Of a stretch of DNA of 64,000 nt, positions 47,325 through 58,669 are shown in pieces; position 1 is the stretch's first letter; each line of letters begins with the position of its first letter. This DNA is from Ophiosphaerella korrae (taxonomy: Eukaryota > Ascomycota > Dothideomycetes > Pleosporales > Phaeosphaeriaceae). The stretch spans positions 1 to 64,000 of the forward strand of contig JALNQF010000113.1 of NCBI GenBank assembly GCA_028456385.1, given 5' to 3'. A model generated the notes under the pieces. The model was not told the DNA's origin. It searched no databases and saw only the letters and a program-made list of their open reading frames with translations. Position numbers and translations under genes: made by a program.

Positions 47325-49811
47325 GGCACACATCCGAATTCGCCCACGCTGAAGTTAGGAGATCCAATGATTCTGATATTGCTCTGCCGCCCCCCTACGC
47401 GCTAATATCTTAGGCTAAAAGTGCTGATCATCAAGGGTGACCCGACGCAATGGTTCCGAGCGCAACTACCTGACAGGGTGCGGCTACGCGCGTCTGTGCC
47501 AGAAGGAATATGGGCGTCCAGAAGAAATATGGGCGTCCAGAAGAAATATGGGCGTCCAGAAAGCATTGAGCGTGCTGGTCTCAATTGCAGATTACGATAC
47601 ATGGGGCTGCATAAAAATCCACCAGGATTTCACAAGCGGTATTACCTCCCATTGGCCAATATAGACAAAGGAAAGATACAAAGCGTGGGACTCTTTAATT
47701 TTCTAGTATCGGAACATGCTGTGTTTTATGGAGAATTGCAAGTTCTACCGTCGATGTATTTGGGATAGATGGATCGATCTACATAAACACATGGCAATTA
47801 CCTATTTATTTGGGTCTTTGGTATAGATGATTCGTAGACCCACATTTGAGTGCTTACGACACGTGCTCTAGCCCCACATGCTCTGCAGCTTGATGACCTT
47901 CATGAGAAGTGTCACCCCTTTAGGAAACTTAGTCGATACACGGCCCATGGTTCCCACTCATCGAAGGCAAAGGTGTGCAAAATTACCCAGGTACGCCAAA
48001 GTTACACGGGTTGGGTCTCTCTTCAACTTCCTTCAAAAAGCAAGGGACAGCCTCAGATAGGGGCGAATTTCGCTCTCCACACATTGCGGTTCTATGATTC
48101 CAAGTCTTGGTGAGCGACTGAATGCGGTTTAGCGGCATTTCGTAATGGCAGGCAATAAGGTTCATCAAAAAGTCGATATTCTACGGACACAGGACGGAAT
48201 GTGCGCATAAGCCGATCCCGAATGGTTTCGCATACCAGCGGAAAGGCTAAACCATTCCTCTGCTTTCAAGGTTATCACAACTGTCTTCGGAAGTTGACTG
48301 ATCATCCATTGTCAATTTTCATGACTGTCAGTGCAGGGCAAAAGAAAAACGACAGTCGAGCAACTTCAAGGCCTCACGCAGATGCATCGGGCACTTTACA
48401 AGGGAGTAAAGGATTGTCTACCATGTAAAGGCGACAAGAGCTGAGCGTTGTGTGGGGCAATGCTTATTGTAAGGCAGCCTACATGGTTCCTAAGTAGGTA
48501 TATGGGATGAGGGAAGCCCGGTACATAGCCCGCTCATGCCTGTTACCTACGTGCGACCTCTGTCATAGGATTCCAGGTCTCCAATTGGGCATGGAAAATA
48601 TTACCGTTCGTCGGGCTGGTCCGAGGAGGAAACGTTTGTGTAGAAAGAAACGCCGATGGTTCAGAGTCTTTGCGGCACGGTTTGAACGATTTAGATCCCT
48701 GGGATCTTGAAACCTAAATACTGTGCCTCATGGCACAGAACCTAGTAGACGACGGAATGGAACCACTGTCGAATGATCGTTGCAGGCAGAGTATCGACTA
48801 TCTCCGTATTCTCACTAATGGAGGTTACGACATAAGTATGACAATTTCTAGCTTAGGTACGTGTCAATATTGAATTTGATCGATTAGCATCAGACAAATA
48901 GACAAAACATGTGTTGCCTATATCTTGAAAAGTGCGGGGTCTGAATTACACCTGCTATCCAAAAAGACACTGGGTAACGAACACTGGCACAAAAGTCCTG
49001 AAGCTAGAGATGCCAGATTATATTGTCAATGTAACGAAGAAAATGCCCGGGGTGAACATGAAGTCCAGTTCTAAAGACGCCTCATTAGAGCCATAACAAT
49101 GACTTATTAGCAGTCTAACTTCACAGGTTGTCATTATATACTGAACTCTAATAATTATCAACAAAGCGTATAGAAAATCTTGAAGCCTCATGAAATGTGG
49201 GCACTCTACAGAGTCTACGAGGAGCTTGGCTAGCACAACTGCGATGGCTGCTCAAGCCTCAGTGAGAATGTATGTAATGGGGCGCATGAGAATAGCACGC
49301 GCTGTCAGCATGTCTCGCAGATATTTAGACTGCCTGTAGTCAGCGACAAGGACGTTTGTTTAAAAAGAGAGTTTTCTTGCTTGCCATAGCTGGTTAGGTA
49401 TACATTCAATGTGACTTTGAAGTTGAAAGTTGAAAGTCGCCAAATACACCTATTTCTTTTAGATTTATAGTCTTGCAAAGATTCAAATTCAAAGTTCCTC
49501 ACGCGTCCTTGCTATAGAGAAGGGACCGCTTTGCTCACTGGTAGCAGCCTGTAAACTTAAGACTACATTAAATTATCTAAGGTTTTCGAACATGACGCTT
49601 TCTTGCTGGGATTATAATCAATTCCCTCGACTCCTCGGCCACAATTCAGACTCCACCTCGCCACTTTCCTCGGCGAGAGTAGAGAGCATCACGAGTAGAT
49701 GAGGAAGCAGCGAGATACACTTTTGAAATATTCTAAAAACAGAAAGCCAGGCCCAAGAAACAATCGATGTGGCGCAAAACACTTATATAAACAAAGCCTA
49801 AATTCTTTCTA
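47325..49811. other. Gene-poor region, 2.5 kb
   Basis: No gene accepted. A three-copy 19-bp tandem repeat occurs at 47508-47562. Longer frames (47421-47768, 47850-48113, 48507-48710) lack splice context or family resemblance. The interval may be degraded old sequence. Confidence 0.5.
47508..47562. repeat. 19-bp tandem repeat, three copies
   Basis: Unit GGGCGTCCAGAAGAAATAT begins at 47512, 47531 and 47550, the last partial. The period of 19 shifts frame each time, arguing against coding use. Confidence 0.9.
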
Positions 49812-50551
49812 TCACGCCTTCTTCGCCCACATAAACAAAATATCCCCCCCAGGCACACCCGCAATCGGATTCCCCTCACCGAGCGTACAATTCCCAACGA
49901 TTTCGTCAAAGCCACAGTTAATATAAAAGCGGTCGCTGTTGTTACTTGCGAGGACGCTAGCATGTGCGTTTTCCTCGCGGGCGCGGTCAATGCCCCATTT
50001 GACGAGGGCCTGGCCAATGCCGCGCTTTTGGTAGGAGGGGTGGACGGCGCAGATGTTGAGGTACCAGTTGCGCGAGCGGGGGATGCCGTTGGTGGTTGGG
50101 GTCCAGTGGTGCTTGAAGAAGGGGGCGGAGTCCGGGAGGCAGGACTCTTTGGCAGGATCAATGGCGCGGTTGTGGGTTGAGGAGAGAGGGGTAAAGGGGC
50201 CTGGGGATGTGTCAGATGCTGGGGAAGACTTGTACATGACATGTGTTTACCTGGGTCTTGCCATTGCGCTTTCCATTTTTGGGCAGCTTCATCGTCGCCT
50301 TGACGCTGCCATGATGCAGCTCCGACAATCTTCTCTTGGCCGTTTTCGACAAAGGTTACTACAATGACGCGGGTTGATTTGTCGGCAAAGTCTTCCCGGA
50401 ACCAGTTGTGCCACCAAATCTTGACGTCGTCAGGGTATTGGTGTCGGTAGGGATGGAGGAAGATGCCCATGAGATCCTCCTCGAAAAAAGCAGCCGTGAA
50501 GAGGTCTACTATCGCAGGCTCGTCCTTTGCAGTCGCGAAGCGTACAGACAT
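49812..50551 (-). CDS. GNAT-family N-acetyltransferase
   Basis: Exons 50551-50251 and 50200-49812 join in phase over a 50-nt intron (GTAAAC, branch CTGAC), giving 229 residues. The GNAT acetyl-CoA signature is clear: NICAVHPSYQKRGIGQALVK (Q/R-x2-G-x-G/A core KRGIGQ), followed by SNNSDRFYINCGFDEI. The N-terminus MSVRFATAKDEPAIVDLFTA is the usual first strand-helix. It transfers an acetyl group to an unknown amine. It is divergent from the phosphatase-like gene across about 600 bp. Confidence 0.9.
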
Positions 50552-51157
50552 GTTGGCGTGTGTGGATCACGTGATGAACAGTCGATGCACATGTGCGATC
50601 GACACGAGCGCAGCGGGTGTATTTATCTAGTCGGTGACTAGCCGTAAGCCTGACCCCTTCGAGCTAGAAGTGCGGTTACCTGCCTGCCTCGGCTTGGTGA
50701 TGCTACCCGTTGGAGCTAGCATCCCAAGGGTGGGAGGAAGAATTATGTGCTGGCTGGGCTCTGGTGGCCATTTGATACGTTTTATGCCTTGTTTGGGTGG
50801 ATCTCGGGCCTTTTATGAGGCTGTAGGGCAACGAGGCGCCGTTATGTCAGCATATGCCTGGAAAGCTTGACAGTGACGTCGTGTCTAGGTCTGTAGGCAC
50901 ACAATGCATTGGTAATCAGCAACGCCCTCTCGCACTGAAAGCTTCCCTGATGGTGTTGAGATTGCTGGAATGCATTACGACGGCTGTCTGAGGTGGTATC
51001 AGCGCCTTGATTCACGTCCCTAAGCACTTATTATTCAGGCGATGGCAGCCTGGCGGGGCGCCGCGCTAGGTGTCTTCTTGACTGCAGCTCAAGCACATGC
51101 TCAGTTTCAACCGCCCTCTCCACTGCCCATCCATACTCGCACCAGCCCGCGCCCAGC
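50552..51157. promoter_or_regulatory. Divergent promoter region, GNAT / phosphatase-like gene
   Basis: 606 bp between two divergent starts. No specific binding site is claimed. Confidence 0.4.
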
Positions 51158-52081
51158 ATGGCGTCTTTGCGCGAAAAGTCGGCGCTGAGCGACTCTCGCA
51201 ACTCGCACCAGCGCAAGCAGAACGAGTACACGTACCGCCTTCCCACGCCGCCCCGGATCGTAGTACCCCCTCCAAGCCATAGCCTCAACATGCCGGGGCT
51301 CAATGTTCGCGCGCCCTCGGATGGCGGCGAGTGCGACCTACGCTTCATGGAGGAGATGGATCTTAAAGACATTGTGCAGCAGAACACACTGATGGAATGG
51401 GCCTACGAGCGCCGGCGTCAGGCGCAGCTGATCCTGCCCTGGCTGTATCTGGGCCCCATGGTCGCGGCGAAGGATCAAGCGTTTCTAGCACGAGAGGGCA
51501 TCACCATGGTTCTAGCAGTGCGTGCGCGTGAGAACAGCATGATGGGCGCTATCAACGCTGCCTGCCAAGCAGGTGTCGAGGTAGTCACCATCGAGGTCCC
51601 GACCTTCTACGAGCTCATTGGTAGATTCGCCGAGACAACAAACGTGATCAACCAGCACGTCGCCCGCTACCGGCAGCACGCACTCGAGGAGACGGGCCAG
51701 CCCACGCTCGGCAAGGTGCTTGTCTTCTGCGAATCGGGCAACGAAAAGGCGGCCGCTGTTGTGGCAGCCTACCTCATGACCACCTTGGCCGACTTCGACC
51801 ATGTGCAATCCATGCAGGTCTGCCAAGCTCAGCGTTTCTGCGTCAACTTTGACGACGTCCTCAAGAACCTGTTACAATCGTACTGGGACATTTTGCGGGC
51901 ACGCCGCCTGGTTGCGGGCAATATTAACACACAGTGCCAAGACCCTCTCCAGGCACATGCTGCAAAGTCGAAGCGCACCATTGATCACTTGAGTCACGAC
52001 GACGATGTAGACATGGACGACAGTATGGACTCCTTGGACGCCCTTCGATTTACGGGCCGAGATGTTACACCTTTCCAGTAG
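51158..52081 (+). CDS. Dual-specificity-phosphatase-like pseudophosphatase
   Basis: Intronless, 307 residues. A DSP-type core spans about 90-240: QLILPWLYLGPMVAAKDQAF (the entry strand of DSPs), GITMVLAVRAREN and VLVFCESGNEKAAAVVAAYL. In active enzymes the last block reads HC-x5-R; here His is Phe190, Cys191 is kept, and the Arg that binds phosphate is Lys197. The protein is therefore probably catalytically dead or weak, like STYX-type phosphobinding pseudophosphatases, though STYX loses the Cys instead. A disordered N-terminus and an acidic C-terminal patch (DHLSHDDDVDMDDSMDSLD) flank the core. Partner unknown. Confidence 0.8.
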   Translation: MASLREKSALSDSRNSHQRKQNEYTYRLPTPPRIVVPPPSHSLNMPGLNVRAPSDGGECDLRFMEEMDLKDIVQQNTLMEWAYERRRQAQLILPWLYLGPMVAAKDQAFLAREGITMVLAVRARENSMMGAINAACQAGVEVVTIEVPTFYELIGRFAETTNVINQHVARYRQHALEETGQPTLGKVLVFCESGNEKAAAVVAAYLMTTLADFDHVQSMQVCQAQRFCVNFDDVLKNLLQSYWDILRARRLVAGNINTQCQDPLQAHAAKSKRTIDHLSHDDDVDMDDSMDSLDALRFTGRDVTPFQ

Positions 52082-52585
52082 GACTGAGACGCATAGCATC
52101 CGTCCGTGTTCATCACTTTCTACTGTCATGGTTTCCGAGCATTATACCCCGCATAAGCAAAGGCGTTCTTCAGGCTGCTATCTTTGAAACATAGTAGTGA
52201 TCAAATCTAATAATACGTATCTTTATTTTCCCTTGTTTTCATCTGTGTCATGTCATGCTTGCTCGTCTCCTGCTCTCCTGTCTTGGCCGCAACTCCCTTC
52301 CTCGTGACGTAAACTAACACTCTTGCCTGTATACACACTGACACACGATAGCACAAAAAACACGGCAAGCACCCGCCAGCTGGTGAATCTTGGGCTGCAA
52401 CCTGGCTTAGTTCGATTTTCACCTCAATCGCATCGCATCATGATACAAACAATCACAGCGCCCCTCTTACCTTTTGGCAAGAACCATGGACAAAATCAAG
52501 TAAACCAAGTTGCTAAAAAAATGCACTTAGTTAAGCGTCCCATTGGTATCTCGACACATTGCTAGCAATACCAAGCCCAGGGATA
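52082..52585. other. Intergenic, 0.5 kb
   Basis: Terminator of the phosphatase-like gene and promoter of the next; no element recognised. Confidence 0.45.
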
Positions 52586-54774
52586 ATGGTCTATCAACTG
52601 AGGCCGGAAAATACACGAAAAAGGCCTGCCCGCTACCAAAGTGAGAGTGAAGACGACTTGAGTCACCAAGAGTACTCTAACCCCGTATCTCCCAACAATA
52701 CTTCTAGTATTTCAGCGGAAAATACTTATTGTTCACCTGCCAGCCCAACATCACCCAAACCCTCTCTCACTTTCTCACACCTTGAGGTTCGGCCTGACAA
52801 GCCAAGCCATCGTCGCGCACCTCGCAACAACTTCAAAATGGCAAATGTCAAGCACGTCTGCAAGAAGCTTCCTCGTGATGAAGATGCGTTCGAGAGCGGC
52901 TCTGAAGACGATATGCCTGATCAACCACGCGCTACACTTCGTCTACCACGCGCTTCGCCTCGTCCACCTCGTGCTACGCCTGCTCCATCTCGAGCCCGTT
53001 CCCAACTACCCACTGCTGGACCGCGGTCGATTTACCCTAGTGCACGCCCTGCAGCCTTTCCATCCCTGACATTCGGTGCGCTAGTACCTGAACTAGACCC
53101 TGAACAAAAGGAAGCCCATCATAAGTTGGCACAACGCTTGAAAGCTTTCGAGAGATGTGACCAAGTCGGCATGAACAATCTCCTAGCAGAGATGGAAGAC
53201 ATCTACGATGACTTGAAATTTCCAGATGGCATGGATGAAGCACAGAAGGCATGGTACACGGAGCTCAAGGGACGCTGGCTACCCAATGAGGCTGCTGTGA
53301 AGGTAAATTTCCTCGCCCATTCACCAACCGTAACTAACAATCACATAAGCCGATCCAGTTCCGCTCCCTTTGGCCAATCCTACGCCAGGAAATTATCAGA
53401 CAGATCAATGAAGACCACTCCGCAAAAGGATTCTACGATCCCTACCATTCAGTCAAGTGGCTCCTCGAACTCTCAGACATGGAGCTGTCGGCCATCATGA
53501 ATGAGAATGACGAATTGAACACGTTTGATGTACACGACATGCCCGAGCATCTGTTACGATTCAAAAGGGAGAACCCAGGCGTAGTTCTTGACCCTGAAGC
53601 ACCACCGGCGCTCGAAATCGTCAAGGCCATCAGGTACTTGAAGCAAAATCACCTCCCAGGCAGCCTGTTAGGGCAATGGCAGATGCCCCTGCCCGACCTT
53701 GAGGTATTTCAACTCCCAGCCATATTCCCTCTGTCTGTGAGGGCATTAGCAGTCACCAGCTCTTCAACAAATAAGTTATTGAGAGACGATGGTAACGGTT
53801 TTTAGGCGTTCATATCCCAATTTGTTCCTGTAGAAAAAGCTGCACAATTGAAAGACCAAATAAAACCCCGTGTCCGACGCAAACGATCCTTCAATGCCCT
53901 CACCATTGATCAAGCAGCCGATCTCATGCGCCGCATTGAACGCCCTTACGCCCAAAGGACAGTTGACGTAGAAGCCAGGGACCAACATACCAACGCCAAA
54001 CTCCCTGTCGTCGATGTCACAGATACACATCCCGGCATCGATCTTCGCGGCCCTGCTATCAAAAAGGTCAAGAGAGAACTCGGATCCACTAGCCGCCACG
54101 AGATTCTTACTCCACCTCCATTTTCCACAAGGCCACAAACACCGCCTTCATTCGCATCTCCCAGACCCACCGCCTTCTGCCAACAGCCGCCGACACGCCC
54201 ACCTTCAGCACCCATCCCACGGACCAATACCCACGACCGCTCACGCGCCCATGCAGACGCTCTCTGGGCCGCCCACGTCTCCACCTCCTCTCGTTTCACC
54301 CCCCACGAGGCCATGCTCCTCCGCGCAAAAACTATTCACCAAGCTCGTGTCCACTGCCACCTCTCAACACTCTGGCGCATGGAACTCTACAACTGGCAAC
54401 TCCAACACGAAGTCCCTAACGACCCTGCACTCCGCATCTCGCCAGCCTTCCAAGCTATGAGAGCACGCATCAAGGAGGCAGAGCGCCGCGACGAAGAGTG
54501 CATAATCTTGCTAGCGGAGTTCATGAAGCGCGAGGACGAGGCCAGGAGGGCACGCCAGGACGAGGCCAGGAAGGCACGCGCAAAGACAAATGAGGTCAAC
54601 AAGGGGTTTGGCTCGTCGACCAAGGTGATTCCTTATGAGGGGCCTAGCGCGATGACGAGTGCACCGCAGAGTTCGAGCAACCAGACACCGGTGTCCAGAA
54701 CGGCGAGCGTCGAGCCAAGTGTGCGGACGCAGAAAAAAGAGATGAAAGGCGAGGATGGGCACGCGGAGAGTTGA
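52586..54774 (+). CDS. Hypothetical protein, three exons, 679 aa
   Basis: Exons 52586-53302, 53350-53703 and 53806-54774 join in frame over introns of 47 and 102 nt. The N-terminal third is disordered with a Pro/Arg repeat (ATLRLPRASPRPPRATPAPS). A folded-looking middle follows (EQKEAHHKLAQRLKAFERCD, KFPDGMDEAQKAWYTELKGR, FYDPYHSVKWLLELSDMELS). After a Pro-rich linker comes a helical C-terminus with a charged coiled-coil-like segment (MKREDEARRARQDEARKARA). I recognise no family. The ATG at 52586 is the first in frame. Probably nuclear by its basic patches (KPRVRRKRS); inference only. Confidence 0.7.
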
Positions 54775-55627
54775 TGCCGTAGATGGGCATTGCACATGCG
54801 TGGCCAAAGGTAAGTGGGCGCGAATCATTCTTTCGCTACGCTGCGACGAAGGAAGTGCTGCACATGGCGAACCATGTAGGCCGTTGGATAGGCAGGCTAG
54901 ATCGAATTATTGTTTCATTTGTATCCGAGTTAAGGCGTTTGGGTGTTTGGGCTTTTCCTGCCGTAGATGCCCTTCTTGGAAAATGATACACATTCTCACG
55001 TGGTTGGCCTCGTGGTTGTCGTTGTGCTTATGGCGGGGCTGGGAGAGGTGATGTCTTTTGTCGTGCTTGTTTAGGCATGATGCTGTTTAGGTGTTGGAGG
55101 GTTAGCGGCTGGTTTGATATGTCTGTGGTGATTGTAAGTGCTGAAGCGGATGGAGGATTATGCTTGAGCTGCCTTCCTCAAAGTAGTTTGGCCGAGCTCG
55201 CCGCAGCCAGGTAGAGATAAATAACTCCTAGTGGATCAAACACATGGACTTGAGATGCGACATTCAAAGAGCAGTGAGTAACTACTTACACTCTGAGTAT
55301 CTATCAGACAGAGTACAACCACGATACCAGCAAAGAAAAAGACAAGATAAAGATTCACTGTAACACCAAGTAAGCAGCCAAGCAAAGCCACGATCAAGCC
55401 AAGAAGAGAAAGCCAAGTAATGATGAGAAGCAGTTATCATTTGTCTAAGTGATGTGACAGAGATGTATGAGTTCCAAGCACCAACAACCATCCAAAAAGC
55501 AGAAGTTACATGACCAAGACCATTCATTTATCCCAAGCACCGAAACCACAACCACCAAAGACAAAGCCAAAGATTCCAAACCAGCATGCATTCATGCCTG
55601 AGACCAAAAAGTGATATGATGATTGTT

Positions 55628-55980
55628 GCACTGACTTTCTTGGATTGACCTGAGCCGAAGCCGCCACCAAGAAAGTCCAGTGAGGAATTGATTCGATTCG
55701 TCGATTCGGTAGATGTCGCACTGTCTTTCTTGGATTGACCTGAGCCGGAGCCGCCACCAAGAAAGAACAGTGTTGAATTCGGTTCGATGGATCGATTTGC
55801 TAGACGGTTACTGTACTTTCTTGGATTGACCTGAGCCGAAGCCGCCACCAACAAAGTACAATGATGTTCGAAATTGATTCGGTTCGGTTCGGTTCGGTTC
55901 ATTGAAAGGATTGATCGAGATCGAACTGCATTCTTGAATTGACCTGAGCCGAAGCCGCCATCAAGAGTGTGCAGTGGAGT
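55628..55980. repeat. Array of four hairpins with a conserved loop
   Basis: Four units, centred near 55655, 55745, 55836 and 55950 (spacing about 90, 91 and 113 bp), share the core TTGACCTGAGCCGAAGCCGC with one substitution in unit 2. In each the core is flanked by inverted arms. Unit 1 pairs CACTGACTTTCTTGG with CCAAGAAAGTCCAGTG; unit 2 pairs CACTGTCTTTCTTGG with CCAAGAAAGAACAGTG; unit 3 pairs TGTACTTT with AAAGTACA; unit 4 pairs CTGCA with TGCAG. Arms differ between units but mostly stay complementary, while the loop is constant. On the minus strand, units 1 and 2 could also encode LGGGFGSGQSKK-like repeats, but unit 3 is out of that frame. Confidence 0.85.
55881..55905. repeat. GGTTC microsatellite
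   Basis: About four to five GGTTC units between hairpin units 3 and 4. Confidence 0.85.
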
Positions 55981-56822
55981 TGAGAGATGTTTGATTTGTT
56001 TGGTAGATGGTTGAGTGCGTTGCTGTTATGATGGAGCTGAAAAGGTTAGTCAGAAGACAAAAGAAAGAAGGAAGGTATGTACCAAGCAGTGTGATGATGG
56101 TAAAGACCATGATGAAGTGTGGCGTGGCCAATATGATTGAAGGTTGATGCGATGGTTTTGATGACATGCATCAAGGCCAAGAGCCAAGACCAAATAGGTG
56201 AATGATGGTCAACATGATAGACATGTTTGAAGGAGGAATGAATTGACGTTGATGTTTCCAAGAATTAATGTGATTGGAATTTTGAGGTTTGAAGTTTGAA
56301 GGTCAAATTGTAAAAGGTGATTGTGGTGGAGTAGGTAAAAATATAGTTGCGGTGATAGGGTGAGCCCTTCAAGTATGTCCCCAGAGGAGACTAGCATTAG
56401 CGCAGCTTCAGCAGCGTTTAGCGTGCCAAGCCAGCGGTTTTTGGGTGGGTGACCATCTCCAAACGGTAATTAGAGACGGATTGGCCTGTAGATGGCAAGT
56501 TCTGCCGGAGCTGGTGCCAGCAAGTGAAGAAAAAACGGCAGCATGGGAAGATGGCAGATGGGGAAGATGGGGCGGCGCTGCGCGTCTGGCCTTAGATGGC
56601 GCTCGGAAAGAGATAGATGCTGTGAAAATACGCATGAACATTTGGTATCTCCAACAGCACGAGTTTGTGGCACGAACACGCGTGAGCATTTTTCTGGCGT
56701 CAGCGGCGCAAGCAATGCTGGCAGCTGGAGCGGCCAGATGATTGTATGACAAGCAGTGTCGTAGCCGCGTAGTCTAGCATCGGGCGCGCCTAAACCAACC
56801 GAGGCCAAGATGGGGCGCGTAG

Positions 56823-56838
56823 CCCCCCCCCCCCCCCC
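56823..56838. repeat. Poly-C tract (16 C)
   Basis: Uninterrupted run of 16 C about 140 bp upstream of the ketopantoate-reductase-like gene. Confidence 0.9.
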
Positions 56839-56977
56839 ATGTGGACAGAATGTGTAATCGAGTCATGTTGGGCCGAGGCTGGCTAGGGCCGTGAGCTGTC
56901 AACCGCCATGTCACAGATGGCATCGTGGGCATCATGGCACCCGCGACCTGTGTCTTACACACTCTGCTCTACCAGCT

Positions 56978-58003
56978 ATGTCTACACAAGTCCTCATAGT
57001 CGGTGCGGGCGCCATTGGGGCCTTCTACGCCTCACGCCTCGCCCTCGTGCCTGAAGTCGCCGTCTCTGTCATCTGCAGATCAAACTATCGCGCCGTCAAA
57101 GCCCGCGGCTTCAAAGTAACCTCTCCCCAGTACGGCGACTACACCTTCACGCCCGCAAACACATTTGCAAACCCCGACGAAGCACGGCAGAGCAACATAC
57201 ACTGGGACTACATTGTCGTGAGCACAAAAGCCCTCCCGGACGTGAGTGACGACTCGGCCATCCTCGAGAACCTCGTCGGCCCACGCACAGCAATCGTGCT
57301 CATCCAAAATGGTCTCGGTGTCGAGGAACCATACGCAGCACGCTTCCCCTCCACGGCAATCTGCTCCGCCGTAACAATTGCAACCTGCGCCCAGCCCGAA
57401 CACGGCCTCATCAAACACAACCGCTGGACCCGCATCAACTCAGGCCCCTACCTCCCGCACCTCGACACGGGCCGCGTCAGAGCCACCGACGCGCGTATGA
57501 CCGCACAAAACAACGCGTTCATCGCCCTGCTGCAAGACGGCGGCATCACCGACGCAGAAGCCTACACCCACGCCAAACTACAGCTCGTGCGCTGGCACAA
57601 AATCGCCATCAACGCCTCCATGAACCCCTCCTCCGTCTTGACCCTCTGCTCCAGCAACAACGCCATGGCCAACGATCTCGAGGTCCAGCACCACCTGCTC
57701 GGCGTCATGCACGAGATTCTCGACACCGCGCCCAGAATCCTGGGACAGCCCATGCCCAAAGAGTTTGCGACGCCCGAGCAGATTATACGGAGCACGCAGA
57801 AGAACACAAGCGGGAGCATGCCGAGCATGGCTATGGATTGGGAGCAGGGCAAGGCGTTGGAGATTGAGGTCATTTTGGGCAATCCGATTCGGATTGCGAG
57901 GGCGAGGGGGTTGGAGATGCCGCGGTTGCAGACGTTGTATGCGTTGGTTAGGATGGCGCAGGAGGTTAGGAAGGAGAAGAGTAAAAAGAAGAGTAAGCTT
58001 TAG
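56978..58003 (+). CDS. Ketopantoate reductase-like protein with SKL end
   Basis: Intronless, 341 residues from the ATG at 56978; an open extension to 56891 is not conserved-looking. NADP-binding motif VLIVGAGAIGAFYASRLA at the N-terminus, IVVSTKALPD and IVLIQNGLGVEEPY, then the catalytic-lysine region KLQLVRWHKIAINASMNPSS and a C-terminal helical domain (LGNPIRIARARGLEMPRL) are typical of ApbA/PanE 2-dehydropantoate 2-reductases. The family reduces ketopantoate to pantoate for CoA synthesis, but fungi have several paralogues of unknown substrate. The end KKKSKL is a canonical PTS1, so peroxisomal import is expected, which is unusual for pantothenate synthesis. Confidence 0.9.
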   Translation: MSTQVLIVGAGAIGAFYASRLALVPEVAVSVICRSNYRAVKARGFKVTSPQYGDYTFTPANTFANPDEARQSNIHWDYIVVSTKALPDVSDDSAILENLVGPRTAIVLIQNGLGVEEPYAARFPSTAICSAVTIATCAQPEHGLIKHNRWTRINSGPYLPHLDTGRVRATDARMTAQNNAFIALLQDGGITDAEAYTHAKLQLVRWHKIAINASMNPSSVLTLCSSNNAMANDLEVQHHLLGVMHEILDTAPRILGQPMPKEFATPEQIIRSTQKNTSGSMPSMAMDWEQGKALEIEVILGNPIRIARARGLEMPRLQTLYALVRMAQEVRKEKSKKKSKL

Positions 58004-58669
58004 AGTATGTATGTATGTATATATACAATGCATTGCCTGTGTCGAGTTGCCTTGAGCATTTGGGCTTGCCATTATGGGAGAGGCTATGAAGTGATGTGTG
58101 ATGTATAGGCAAAGATCCAACGTCGAAGAACGATGGGCTTGGGTGTGGAATGAGACACAGATGGGAAGTGTGAAACTTTGAAGAAGATGTGATGCGTGGC
58201 ATTATAGACATGGGATATGGGATAGACGTGATTGCGCTGGCCATGTGAGACTCGCTGAGCAAGATGCAATTATGCATTGACCTTGCCACCCTCACCGAAT
58301 GCTACAAAATTAATATCAAAACATCCCATAGCTAGTGAGAATTTATATCCTCAATTTACAACTTAAAAGAATAGGCAGTGCAGTCGTGACGAATATTACC
58401 CTAGCTTAATATCAAGACCTAGTTTTTGATAAACCGACCCACCAAACAACATCACAATTTTACCTCGTCCAAACAGCACATCACAGGTTAAAAATTGAGG
58501 CGATCGGTGTTGAATATAAGTTGGTTTCATTCTTGATCCAATGGGTATCACATAACCAATAATTACTCCTTCCCCCCTTCCCCCCTTCCCCCCTTCAACT
58601 AAACTGATCTCCGTGATCATTTCCCCCAACTCTCGACCCCCTCACCCTCCCCTGCGCCAACCTCATCCT
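58004..58669. other. Convergent intergenic region, 0.67 kb
   Basis: Between converging genes. Contains short GTAT repeats just after 58003 and a CCCCCTT repeat near 58570-58599. No gene seen. Confidence 0.6.

Larger units (their letters stand above)
54775..56977. other. Gene-free region with hairpin array
   Basis: 2.2 kb without an accepted gene. It holds four hairpin repeats at 55628-55980, a GGTTC microsatellite near 55881-55905 and a 16-C tract at 56823-56838. Minus-strand frames across the hairpins are discussed with the array. Confidence 0.55.

Noticed and set aside
47421..47768. 115-codon plus-strand frame over the 19-bp repeat
   Set aside because: The period 19 breaks repeat phase and no domain or codon-usage support is visible.
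55524..55902. Minus-strand frames reading repeats with dibasic sites, as in RiPP or pheromone precursors
   Set aside because: Units 1 and 2 share a frame but unit 3 does not, there is no convincing signal peptide in register, and the arms fit hairpins better.
56425..56460. TTGGGTGGGTGACCA, as in the 3' half of fungal 5S rRNA
   Set aside because: Only about 15 bases match; the 5' half and internal control regions are absent. At most a 5S fragment.
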